NCBI GenBank assembly: GCA_036399715.1
Contig: DASWMO010000176.1
Coordinates: 1 to 10,209, forward strand
Source: DASVSE01 sp036399715
Lineage (GTDB): Bacteria > Bacteroidota > Rhodothermia > Rhodothermales > Rubricoccaceae
DNA: 10,209 nt
Reading direction: 5' to 3'
The notes beneath the pieces were generated by a model that ran no database searches, was not told the DNA's origin, and was given only the letters and a program-made list of their open reading frames with translations. Of this stretch, positions 1 to 6,827 are shown one piece after another. The position numbers and the translations under genes are program-made. Positions within the stretch are counted from its first letter, which is position 1; each line of letters begins with the position of its first letter.

Positions 1-1122
1 GGGCGCGTCGAGCGCGAGTGAATCCGGGCGCGCGGCGCGGCGGACGGCGGGGCCAGCCGCGAGCGAGTCCGGCGCGACCGCACCGAGGCGGTAGTCCGAG
101 AGCTGGATTGCTTCCTCGACGCGAAACGGGTCCGCCGAGAGCAGGCCCTCGACTCGGAAACCGATCGACAGCTCGCTGCGCAGGTCCGCCGGGAGCCACA
201 GAGACGAGTCGGCCGAGACGGGGACGTACTGCTGGCGGAAGCGCGCGCCCGTCACCTCGACCGGCGGCGGGAACAGGAACGACGCGCCGGGGCGGAGGTC
301 GGCCGCGAGCACGTCCGCCGTGTCGAACAGAACCTGGAGCGTGCCCTCGAAGGCGCTCGTCGTCGCGCGAGCGGGGCGGACCGTCAGTTCGACGACGAGG
401 CGGCCGTCGAGGACGCTCGTGCCTGTGATCGTGGCGCGGTACGCCCCGAGCGCGTCCCGGTGCGTCGGGCCCATGAGGCGGTGGCCGGCGACGTCGAGGT
501 CCTCGGCAAGCAGGTCCTGGAGGCCTGCCGCGACGCCGCCCGGCGCGGCCGGTCCGGCCCCGAGGTTGACCGTCCGCCGGCTCGCGACGACCGTCTCGCG
601 CCAGCCCGTGCCGGGGATCCAGAACGCCTCGGACGAACCTTCGCTGATGCCTTGCACGCGCCCGCCGGGCGTAAAGACGGTCGTCCGCTGGTAGGCCGTG
701 ACGGTATACGGTCCGACGGCCGCGCGCTGTGCTCGAACGCGCGCGATCACGCGGCGCAGAAGCGCGACCGCCGGGTCCTCGCCGGCTGTGACCGTCACCT
801 CGCCGAGCGCCGCCTCGGACGGCGCAAGCGCGACAACGACGTCGCCCGGCGTCTCGATCGTCACGCGGAGGCGGGCCGTCTCGTAGCCCAGAAAGCGAAC
901 CGCCACGTCGGCCGGGATCTGCGTCAGGCGCACCGAGAAGCGTCCGTCGGGGCCTGTCGCCGTTCCCCCGACGACGGCGCCAGCGGGGCCGAGGACCGAG
1001 ACGGTGGCGCCGGGAAGCGTCTCGCCAGTCGCGGCGTCGGTGACGGTCCCGGAGAGGGCGCGCTGCGCGTGGGCGGCCGAGGCGAGGATCAGGAGCGCGG
1101 CGAGGGCGGACCAACGGGACAT
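1..1122 (-). CDS. Carboxypeptidase-regulatory-like domain / DUF5686 protein, N-terminal part (3' end off window)
   Basis: Open from the ATG at 1122-1120 to the window edge: 374 codons with no stop, so the C-terminus is missing. The start MSRWSALAALLILASAAHAQ is a clear signal peptide, with likely cleavage near residue 20 (A-H-A-Q). Residues 21-110 form a carboxypeptidase-regulatory-like beta sandwich: SGTVTDAATGETLPGATV, then a GPDGRFSV turn, then RFLGYET. Residues about 115-374 match the start of DUF5686, including EDPAVALLRRVIARVRAQ followed by PYTVTAYQRT. Such proteins are usually long (around 800 residues) and end in a predicted outer-membrane beta-barrel, which is not in view here. The molecular function of the family is not established; exported, envelope-associated role is inferred. 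The gene is divergent from the helicase gene across a 422-bp gap. No Shine-Dalgarno sequence is evident. A TonB-dependent receptor is an alternative, but no plug domain follows the regulatory-like domain. Confidence 0.9.
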   Translation of the reverse strand, partial: MSRWSALAALLILASAAHAQRALSGTVTDAATGETLPGATVSVLGPAGAVVGGTATGPDGRFSVRLTQIPADVAVRFLGYETARLRVTIETPGDVVVALAPSEAALGEVTVTAGEDPAVALLRRVIARVRAQRAAVGPYTVTAYQRTTVFTPGGRVQGISEGSSEAFWIPGTGWRETVVASRRTVNLGAGPAAPGGVAAGLQDLLAEDLDVAGHRLMGPTHRDALGAYRATITGTSVLDGRLVVELTVRPARATTSAFEGTLQVLFDTADVLAADLRPGASFLFPPPVEVTGARFRQQYVPVSADSSLWLPADLRSELSIGFRVEGLLSADPFRVEEAIQLSDYRLGAVAPDSLAAGPAVRRAARPDSLALDAP

Positions 1123-1219
1123 CAGGCGGGAAGCGAAGGATGGGCCAGGATAGATGAGGACCCGTACGGGGTGGCCGCCCCGGCAGGTGCAGGCGTCACG
1201 AGGCGCGAGCAATCTGCGG

Positions 1220-1232
1220 CCGGCCAGGCCGG
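1220..1232. repeat. 13-bp perfect inverted repeat in the divergent intergenic region
   Basis: CCGGCC-A-GGCCGG is perfectly symmetric around A1226. It lies about 100 bp upstream of the DUF5686 start and about 310 bp upstream of the helicase start. It could be an operator or a small hairpin, but so GC-rich a palindrome may also arise by chance. The rest of 1123-1300 shows no convincing promoter boxes, gene or RNA to me. Confidence 0.3.
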
Positions 1233-1307
1233 ACCTCTTCCCGTCGTCTTCGCCGTCTCGTCACGTCCGGCGCGCACGCGGCGGGCGGCGTGTCCCGTTC
1301 TTGATTC

Positions 1308-1493
1308 ACGGACGCGAACACGTCCGTCTCTGCGCCTGCGCAGGGAGGCCCCGAGCGACGGCGCGCGGGGCGGGAGCCGTCGAGGGTCGACAGACCGTGG
1401 CTCCCTCCGGCTCACCCTCAGGAATGAGGACGCTCTCCGGGGAGAGCGAGCCCGCGACCGACCCTCGACTCGTTCGAGACCCACGAGGTCTCG
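1308..1493 (+). promoter_or_regulatory. Candidate structured 5' leader RNA of the DEAD-box helicase gene
   Basis: This gene-free stretch is packed with complementary segments. Two local hairpins open it: 1308-1314 with 1321-1327 (7 bp, loop CGAACA) and 1328-1345 (core CTGCG-CCTG-CGCAG). Next, P1 pairs 1379-1389 (GTCGAGGGTCG) with 1459-1469 (11 bp, perfect). Inside P1, P2 pairs GGCTC 1409-1413 with GAGCC 1448-1452. P2 closes a three-way junction with P3, 1416-1429 (CCTCA, GNRA-type loop GGAA, TGAGG), and P4, 1431-1448 (CGCTCTC-CGGG-GAGAGCG; its last pair competes with P2). Immediately after P1, 1475-1493 forms a 7-bp hairpin (CGAGACC/GGTCTCG) followed by CCTTCTGTAT, which is only mildly T-rich. 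Competing pairs exist: 1372-1378 with 1399-1405 (GGGAGCC/GGCTCCC) stacking on the self-hairpin 1379-1391, and 1464-1478 (CTCGA/TCGAG). I recognise no known riboswitch consensus. The same repeats could act on the minus strand or be GC-rich coincidence. Confidence 0.4.
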
Positions 1494-1536
1494 CCTTCTG
1501 TATGCCCGCCTCCGGCCGGGCTGCGCTCCCGCTGCT

Positions 1537-1551
1537 GCCCCCGTGTGGGGC
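1537..1551 (+). promoter_or_regulatory. Hairpin presenting the GTG start candidate of the helicase in its loop
   Basis: GCCCC (1537-1541) and GGGGC (1547-1551) can form a 5-bp all-GC stem with the loop CGTGT. The loop contains the helicase start candidate GTG at 1545. No Shine-Dalgarno sequence precedes it. If the real start is the TTG at 1560, the hairpin lies just upstream of that start. Either position could affect ribosome access. The stem is short, so the case is suggestive only. Confidence 0.3.
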
Positions 1552-3230
1552 TCCCTCCCTTGACGTTTTCCGACCTTCAGCTCCGTCCGGAGCTCCAGCA
1601 GACCGTCGCCGACCTCGGCTACGACACCCCGTCGCCGATCCAGGCGTCGCTCATCCCGCTCCTCCTCGAGGGCCGCGACGCCGTCGGGCAGGCGCGGACC
1701 GGGACGGGCAAAACGGCCGCGTTCGCGCTGCCGCTCCTCCACCGCCTCTACGACGAGACGGCACAGAACAGCGCCCCGAACGGCGCCGTCCGCGCCCTCG
1801 TGCTCGCCCCGACGCGCGAGCTCGCCGTCCAGGTGTCGTCCGCCATCTTCTCGTACGGCAAGGCCCTCGGCGTCCGCTCGCTGCCCATCACGGGCGGCCA
1901 GCCGTATGGCAAGCAGATCCAGCGCCTCCAGCGCGGCGTCGACGTCGTCGTCGCCACGCCGGGCCGCCTCGTCGACCTGATGAACCAGGGCGCGATCAAC
2001 CTCAGCCACGTCCAGACGGTCGTCCTCGACGAGGCCGACGAGATGTTCTCGATGGGCTTCGCCGAAGACCTTGAGCAGATTCTCGGCGCGACGCCGGCCG
2101 AGCGCCAGACGGTCCTCCTCTCGGCAACGATGCCGCACGCCGTCCGCAAACTCGCCGACAAGACGCTCCGCAACCCCGAGACGGTCACGATGGCCGGTGG
2201 GGCCGACAAGACGGCTGAGGACGTCGAGCAGCGCGCGCACCTCGTGCACGGCCGCGACAAGCTCGCTGCCCTCGTGCGGATCCTCGAAATGGAGGATGTC
2301 ACGTCTGCCCTCGTCTTCGTCAAGACGCGCGTCGCGACGACCGGGCTGGCCTCGGATCTCCAGGCCGCGGGCTTCTCGGCCGAGGCGATCTCGGGCGAGA
2401 TGAGCCAGGCCGCGCGCACGGACGTGCTCACGCGCTTCCGCAACCAGCAGATCCGCCTGCTCGTCGCGACCGACGTCGCCGCGCGCGGGCTCGACGTGGA
2501 CCACGTCTCGCACGTGTTCAACATGGACCTGCCGATCGACGTCGAGGCCTACGTGCACCGCGTCGGCCGGACGGGCCGCGCTGGCCGGACCGGCATCGCG
2601 ATCTCGCTCGTCTCACCGGGTGAGCGCAACCTGCTCCGCCGCATCGAGGGCTACGCGAAGCGCCAGGTGGTCTTCGGGCCGCTCCCGAGCATCGAGGAGG
2701 TCGAGGCACGTCGCCAGAGCCGCCTCGTGGACGCGCTCAACCTTCAGCTTGAGACGCCGGCCGCAGCCGACCGCTCACTCGTCGTCGAGATGATGGCCGC
2801 AGGTCAGGACCCGATGGAGATCGCCGTCGCGGCCGTCGCGATGGCCCGGGCCGCCCAGCCGAACGCGCCGCTCGCGCCGATCCACGAGGTCGGTGGCCGG
2901 CCGGCGCCGCGCCAGTTCGCGCCGCAGTTCGACGACCGCGGTGGCGACAGCCGCCCCGGCCACGTCGCCCGGCCCGCCCGTGGCGGCCAGGAGTCCGGCA
3001 TGGTCCGCCTCGCGCTCGACGCGGGCCACGCGGACGGCGTGCGGGCCAACATGGTCGTGAGCGCGATTGCGCGGACGGCGGACATCCCGGGACGCGCCCT
3101 CGGCAAGATCCTGATTCAGGACCGGACGACGCTCGTCGACGTGCCGCAGGAGTTCGTGGAGCGCGTGCTCGCACAGTCCGGCGACGTGCGCTTCGGGACC
3201 CGGCTCGCCAACGTGCAGCTCGCCAACTAA
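1545..3230 (+). CDS. DEAD-box ATP-dependent RNA helicase with DbpA-type RNA-binding domain (DeaD/CsdA-like)
   Basis: ATP-dependent RNA unwinding in the cytoplasm; relatives act in ribosome assembly, mRNA decay and cold adaptation. All core motifs are present (numbered from GTG 1545): Q motif with Q33 after F8, motif I ARTGTGKT 50-57, Ia PTRELA 89-94, Ib TPGR 138-141, II DEAD 162-165, III SAT 193-195, IV ALVFVKTR 255-262, V ATDVAARGLD 308-317 and VI HRVGRTGR 338-345. A low-complexity linker (about 440-485) holds two RGG triplets. Residues about 486-545 fit a DbpA/DeaD RNA-binding fold, with VVSAIARTADIPGRALGKI and then LVDVP. At 561 residues it is near the size of CsdA. The start is uncertain: an in-frame stop at 1425-1427 and no in-frame ATG upstream leave GTG 1545 or TTG 1560 (giving MTFSDLQL). 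It has a long 5' leader rich in inverted repeats and is probably monocistronic, ending at the hairpins from 3228. Helicase identity is certain; the DeaD versus DbpA subtype is less so. Confidence 0.97.
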   Translation: MGLPPLTFSDLQLRPELQQTVADLGYDTPSPIQASLIPLLLEGRDAVGQARTGTGKTAAFALPLLHRLYDETAQNSAPNGAVRALVLAPTRELAVQVSSAIFSYGKALGVRSLPITGGQPYGKQIQRLQRGVDVVVATPGRLVDLMNQGAINLSHVQTVVLDEADEMFSMGFAEDLEQILGATPAERQTVLLSATMPHAVRKLADKTLRNPETVTMAGGADKTAEDVEQRAHLVHGRDKLAALVRILEMEDVTSALVFVKTRVATTGLASDLQAAGFSAEAISGEMSQAARTDVLTRFRNQQIRLLVATDVAARGLDVDHVSHVFNMDLPIDVEAYVHRVGRTGRAGRTGIAISLVSPGERNLLRRIEGYAKRQVVFGPLPSIEEVEARRQSRLVDALNLQLETPAAADRSLVVEMMAAGQDPMEIAVAAVAMARAAQPNAPLAPIHEVGGRPAPRQFAPQFDDRGGDSRPGHVARPARGGQESGMVRLALDAGHADGVRANMVVSAIARTADIPGRALGKILIQDRTTLVDVPQEFVERVLAQSGDVRFGTRLANVQLAN

Positions 3231-3249
3231 ACCGGCACCAGTCGGTTTA
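3228..3249 (+). other. Small hairpin that includes the helicase stop codon
   Basis: TAAACCG (3228-3234) pairs perfectly with CGGTTTA (3243-3249) across the 8-nt loop GCACCAGT. The stop codon TAA forms the base of the stem. It may protect the 3' end or act with the stronger hairpin just downstream. With a 7-bp stem it could be coincidental. Confidence 0.4.
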
Positions 3250-3251
3250 CC

Positions 3252-3286
3252 CGAGGCCCGGACGACATCGCGTCGTCCGGGCCTCG
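3252..3286 (+). terminator. 15-bp hairpin, likely terminator of the helicase gene
   Basis: CGAGGCCCGGACGAC (3252-3266) pairs perfectly with 3272-3286 across the loop ATCGC. It lies 21 nt after the helicase stop, between two convergent genes. There is no T-tract, as is common for hairpin terminators in very GC-rich genomes. The stem is symmetric, so it could serve both directions. Confidence 0.75.
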
Positions 3287-3308
3287 CTGCGTTCATGGGT
3301 CCCAGCGT

Positions 3309-3348
3309 GCAAACGGCTCCGCCAGCCTTCGGCGGCGGAGCCGTTTGC
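3309..3348 (-). terminator. 15-bp hairpin, likely terminator of the glycosidase/membrane-protein unit
   Basis: GCAAACGGCTCCGCC (3309-3323) pairs perfectly with 3334-3348. The stem is extended inside by GCC-TTC-GGC after a bulged A at 3324. It begins 3 nt beyond the stop codon of the minus-strand membrane-protein gene, which makes it the natural end of that transcript. No T-tract follows on the minus strand. It could also back up the plus-strand hairpin 3252-3286. Confidence 0.7.
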
Positions 3349-3351
3349 CTG

Positions 3352-3912
3352 TTACCGGTCCGCGCCCGGCGGCGGGGCGGGCGGCGGGGGCGGGCCGACG
3401 CTGTTCGGCTGCGGGCGCGCGTGCCATGGCTCGGCGACGACGTACTCGACCATGAGCCGGCTCGGGCACCTCCCCCAGCTCATTATCGAGTGGTAGGTCG
3501 TGCCGTCCACATCGTAGGCGTAGACCCCCGTACATCCGCCTGTTCGCGTGAGTAAGCGCGCGGTGCGGCGGGCGAGCGCGTAGCCGTTCTCGTGCGCGAA
3601 GGCGGCGTCGTTCATCGGGCCGATAACGGCGACGAGGGCGAACATCGGGGCGAAGAACAGGACGGCGACGACGGCGCGCTGCCAGGACTGAGCGTCGATC
3701 CACGACACGACGGCGACGCCTAGCGTCAGCATCACGATCCAGCCCGCGATCTGCGCCCAGAACGGGCCGGTGATGCCAAACCCGAGAGCGAGGCCTGCGA
3801 CCGTACCGAGCGCAACGACGAGCCCGAGCGCGCGCCAGACACTCCGCGACGCCCACCGGCGGACAGCCGTGGTGACGCGGCGCAGGCGAGACGGCTCGGG
3901 CGCGAGGGGCAT
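3352..3912 (-). CDS. Small membrane protein with three predicted helices, DUF3592-like C-terminal motif
   Basis: I do not recognise a named family with certainty. The 186-residue protein starts with a basic segment (RLRRVTTAVRRW, 10-20). Three hydrophobic helices follow at about 27-48, 51-70 and 79-100, then a soluble part and a proline-rich tail (PPPPPAPPP, 174-182). Residues 130-140 read VYAYDVDGTTY, followed by a VEY strand and an EPWHARP segment. This recalls the YxYxVxGxxY pattern and the later V-x-Y...P segment of DUF3592-type membrane proteins, but that is my inference by eye. Two cysteines, C127 and C148, flank this part and could form a disulfide if it faces the periplasm. The ATG at 3912-3910 comes 3 nt after the glycosidase stop (TAG-CAG-ATG), so translational coupling is likely. 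Its role is unknown. The hairpin 3309-3348 follows its stop codon directly. Confidence 0.85.
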   Translation of the reverse strand: MPLAPEPSRLRRVTTAVRRWASRSVWRALGLVVALGTVAGLALGFGITGPFWAQIAGWIVMLTLGVAVVSWIDAQSWQRAVVAVLFFAPMFALVAVIGPMNDAAFAHENGYALARRTARLLTRTGGCTGVYAYDVDGTTYHSIMSWGRCPSRLMVEYVVAEPWHARPQPNSVGPPPPPAPPPGADR

Positions 3913-3915
3913 CTG

Positions 3916-6762
3916 CTACGGCGTCACCGGTGCGACGGCGGCTGCGACGCCCGGCGTCGCCACGTGGGCGAGCATGCGGTGCAGCAGGTCCGCCCGGGAG
4001 CAGACGGCCGGAGCGACGACGACGATGCGCGCGCCCGTCTCGGCGTTCTGGAGGAGGGCCGCGCAGGGGTAGCGCTCGCGGCGCGGGCCGGTCGTCTGCT
4101 GCTCGTCGCGCTCCGTAAAGGCGAGCGGCGTGAAGGTCCACGGCTTGCGGACGGTCCAGTCGGTGTAGACAACCTCGACGCGCTGGTCCGGGTCCACGAC
4201 GCCGCCCTCGACGTCGAAGACACCGTGGCAGGGCGTCTCGAAGCCGAACAGGCCGAGGCCGTGCTCCCACGCGGCGAAGAGGGGTCCGTCGCCCCAGTAG
4301 ACCGTGCCCTTGTGCTCGGGGCCCGGGAGCGCCTGCCGCGTCCGCGGGTCGACGTCCACCCAGCGGCCGTTCTGCCAGTCTTTCCACCAGAACATGCCCG
4401 CGTGGCCGCCCATCTGCGCGCCGCCGTGGTAGTCCGCCGTAATGTCGATGGCGGGAAAGCGCGGGCCGAGAAGCAGCAAGGACCCGCCGCGGTCGAGGAA
4501 CGCGTCGATCATCCGAGGCACGTTCGCGCCGCGCTTCGTCCGCAGCGGAAGCTCGTTGCCGACGACGACGAGCAGGTCGCCCGGTCCCTCCAGCGTGCCG
4601 ATTTCCCTCGCCGCGACGTGGCGCATGCGACCGAAGAACGAGACGGCCGAGCGGACGAACGCCTGGAGGACGTCGGCGAAGAGGCGCGGCTCGTCCATCA
4701 GGAGCGGCTGCGCGACGGCGACGGGCGGCGGGAGCGGCGGCATCGCGAAGTCGCCGGTCCACGAGCGGCGCTGCGCGAAGCCGACCTCGATGACGTGGTG
4801 CGCGCCCGGCGTGAGCGTGAACCGGAGGTGCGTGCTCGCGCCGTTCTCGGACCGCTCGGGCTCGACCTCGGCGCCGTCGAGGGTCACAATGTCGACGGCC
4901 TCGCGCGGCGGGACGCGCAGTTCGAACGACTCGGCCCGCGTGCCGGCGATCTCGACGCGGTAACCCTCGGGCGACTGTTCGAGCGAGAGGCGGCCCTGGA
5001 AGAGGTCGATGTCGGCCGACCAGTCGGTCCACGTGCGCGGGACGGCCGGGGCGAGACTGAGGGCCCGCTCGCCGGGGGCGCCGATGCTCAGCCCGACGAG
5101 GCCGTAGAGGACGGCGTCCAGCATCGCGCCCGAGCCCGTGATGAAGGCGTGCCCGACGACGTCGTCCTGCGAGCCGTCGTCGGGGTTGAGGTACTCCTCG
5201 CAGAGGCCCGGCAGCGTCGGCCGGGCGAAGGTGTCGACGATCTTGCCGAGGACGTGGAGGCCACCCTCGGCGTCGAAGTTCAGGAAGCGCGCCTTGGCCT
5301 CGTGCGCCATCCACCACGGCCAGACCTTGACGTTGTGGTCGTTGTGGGCGTCGAGGTAGTGCATCGGGAGGTCCGTCGTGACGGTCCCGAACGTGCGCCA
5401 CGCGCGCTCCTTGATGGTGCCGAGGGTCCGGAAGCGCTCGTTGCGGCTCGCGATGCGCTCGACGAGGGCGATAGCGTTGTCGGCGAGGAAGAGGCCCGTG
5501 TCCGGGACGCCCCACTGGACGGCGTTGTTGAAGTAGCCGGCCTCGTTCCAGAACGCCTCGTGGATGCCCGTCCGGGAGCGCTGGGCGAGCCCGCGGTACC
5601 GCTCGGCGTCGGCCGTACGGCCCAGGGCGTCGCAGACGTGCGCCATGCGGCGGAGCGCGGCGCAGTAGAGCGTGTTCGAGTAGAGCGTCCGCTGGCCCTC
5701 GGGCAGGCGAAGAAAGCGGCTGTGGTCCATCCACTCGGTCACGTCGACGACGAGGCCGTCGTCGTCGGCGTCACGCGAGATCCACAACTCGACCCACGGC
5801 TCGAAGGCAGCGACCGTGCGGGCGAGCCAGTCGGTGTCGCCGGTGTGCTTGAAGACGCGCCAGACGAGCTTGAGAATCCAGCCGAGGGCCTCGGCGGAGC
5901 CGCCCTGGCTCGTGTCGTCCGAGACCTTGAGGCCGGCGGGGTCGTGGGCGGCGTAGCGCGTGGCCTCGTAGGCGAGCGTTTCGAGGACGGCCTCGTACAT
6001 GTCGGCGACGATGCCGCCGGGGCCGAAGCCAGAGCCGAAGTCGCGGGACCAGACGTCGCGCCAGCGGAAGATGTCGCAGACCATCTTGCCGCCGGGCAGC
6101 GGCACGCCGTCGGGCCCGTCAGGCCGCCAGTCGTAGCCGAGCTGCATGTGCGCCTTGGCGAACGCGACGGCGCGGTCGAGGTCGGCGTCGGGCGTGCGCA
6201 GGCGGAGGCCGCGCGAGACGAGGCCCGCGGACCACGCCGCAGCGCTCTCGAAGGGACCGGCGGCACAGACGGTCGCGACGGCGACGGGGTCGCCGAGGAC
6301 GAACGCGCCGCGCACGGCACTGCTACTCGCGGCGCCGAGGCGGAGCGTGACAGTCGCGTCGGCGGCGGGGACGGCGGGGGCCTCGACGCCCACACCGGGC
6401 ATCCAGACGGCCGCGACGGGCGGTTGCAGCACGCCGGGCGTGTCGCACGCGCCGGCGAGGTGGAGCGTCCACTCGCCCGCCGCCCCGGCGTCCATCTCGA
6501 CGAGCACGACCGTCACAAGTGCGTCGGGCTGCGTGGCGTACGTGACGGCCGCGCGGCCGGGGAGCGTGTAGACGGACTGCCCCGGAAAGACGGCCGTGTC
6601 GACCGCGAGGCTGTCGAGCAGGGTGCCGTCGAGGCTCAGCGTGAGGCCGTCGGCGGGGCCGGCGAAGACGAACTCCATGCTGCCCGCGCGGGCGCGCGCG
6701 ATGAGCCGGCCGTTGCCGACGATCGTTTCGACGTTCTGTCCGGGGAACGAGTAGCCGTCCAT
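3916..6762 (-). CDS. Six-hairpin (alpha/alpha)6 glycosidase with fused C-terminal GATase/ThuA-like domain
   Basis: Predicted glycoside hydrolase of the amylo-alpha-1,6-glucosidase/trehalase/GH63-like six-hairpin fold, 948 residues. Residues 1-185 look like an N-terminal beta sandwich. Residues about 190-560 form the barrel: PLPGGKMVCDIFRWRDVW (221-238; compare the trehalase-type PGG...W-D motif), WSRDFG (238-243), TEWMD (342-346; resembling the WMDA of glycogen-debranching relatives), NNAVQWG (412-418), WPWWMAHEAKARF (481-493) and CEEYLNPDDGS (521-531). D241, E343/D346 and E522/E523 are candidate acid/base residues. About 585-662 is a second beta domain, then a PPLPPP linker, then about 685-935 a Rossmann-like GATase/ThuA-type domain (DLLVVVGNELP, FLDRGGSLLLLGPRF). 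The substrate is not readable. There is no signal peptide, and an in-frame TAA at 6807-6805 excludes an upstream extension, so a cytoplasmic site is likely. A LacI-type palindrome lies just upstream. The exact GH family is uncertain. Confidence 0.9.
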   Translation of the reverse strand: MDGYSFPGQNVETIVGNGRLIARARAGSMEFVFAGPADGLTLSLDGTLLDSLAVDTAVFPGQSVYTLPGRAAVTYATQPDALVTVVLVEMDAGAAGEWTLHLAGACDTPGVLQPPVAAVWMPGVGVEAPAVPAADATVTLRLGAASSSAVRGAFVLGDPVAVATVCAAGPFESAAAWSAGLVSRGLRLRTPDADLDRAVAFAKAHMQLGYDWRPDGPDGVPLPGGKMVCDIFRWRDVWSRDFGSGFGPGGIVADMYEAVLETLAYEATRYAAHDPAGLKVSDDTSQGGSAEALGWILKLVWRVFKHTGDTDWLARTVAAFEPWVELWISRDADDDGLVVDVTEWMDHSRFLRLPEGQRTLYSNTLYCAALRRMAHVCDALGRTADAERYRGLAQRSRTGIHEAFWNEAGYFNNAVQWGVPDTGLFLADNAIALVERIASRNERFRTLGTIKERAWRTFGTVTTDLPMHYLDAHNDHNVKVWPWWMAHEAKARFLNFDAEGGLHVLGKIVDTFARPTLPGLCEEYLNPDDGSQDDVVGHAFITGSGAMLDAVLYGLVGLSIGAPGERALSLAPAVPRTWTDWSADIDLFQGRLSLEQSPEGYRVEIAGTRAESFELRVPPREAVDIVTLDGAEVEPERSENGASTHLRFTLTPGAHHVIEVGFAQRRSWTGDFAMPPLPPPVAVAQPLLMDEPRLFADVLQAFVRSAVSFFGRMRHVAAREIGTLEGPGDLLVVVGNELPLRTKRGANVPRMIDAFLDRGGSLLLLGPRFPAIDITADYHGGAQMGGHAGMFWWKDWQNGRWVDVDPRTRQALPGPEHKGTVYWGDGPLFAAWEHGLGLFGFETPCHGVFDVEGGVVDPDQRVEVVYTDWTVRKPWTFTPLAFTERDEQQTTGPRRERYPCAALLQNAETGARIVVVAPAVCSRADLLHRMLAHVATPGVAAAVAPVTP

Positions 6763-6795
6763 GCCGCGCGGGGTCCGAGAGGGGGTGCCCGCGAA

Positions 6796-6809
6796 GGTAA
6801 GCGCTTACA
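6796..6809 (-). promoter_or_regulatory. LacI/GalR-family operator candidate upstream of the glycosidase gene
   Basis: The minus strand reads TGTAAGCGCTTACC. Its core GTAAGCGCTTAC (6797-6808) is a perfect 12-bp palindrome with the central CG and flanking TAAG/CTTA typical of LacI-family and cre-type operators. It is also AT-rich compared with its surroundings. It ends 34 bp before the glycosidase ATG, where a repressor would block the promoter or early transcription. No regulator gene is in this window, and no second copy is evident. Confidence 0.7.
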
Positions 6810-6827
6810 CACGGGCTCCCGGGCGGT

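Noticed and set aside
1308..1493. A known RNA (RNase P, tmRNA, SRP RNA, 6S or a common riboswitch)
   Set aside because: I looked for the conserved core sequences that I know for these (for example the RNase P core, the TPP CUGAGA and the cobalamin box) and found none. I treat it only as an undescribed candidate.
1424..1544. Leader peptide starting at ATG 1424 in the helicase leader
   Set aside because: The frame runs open to 2074, deep into the helicase gene in another frame, so it is not a short attenuator peptide. The ATG begins in the loop of hairpin 1416-1429.
460..1563. Plus-strand open frame over the DUF5686 gene and intergenic region
   Set aside because: It is antisense to a coding frame with a signal peptide and recognisable domains, and its own translation has no family features.
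1122..2558. Minus-strand open frame of 478 codons opposite the helicase
   Set aside because: It is antisense to the complete DEAD-box motif set and has low-complexity Arg/Asp/Val-rich composition.
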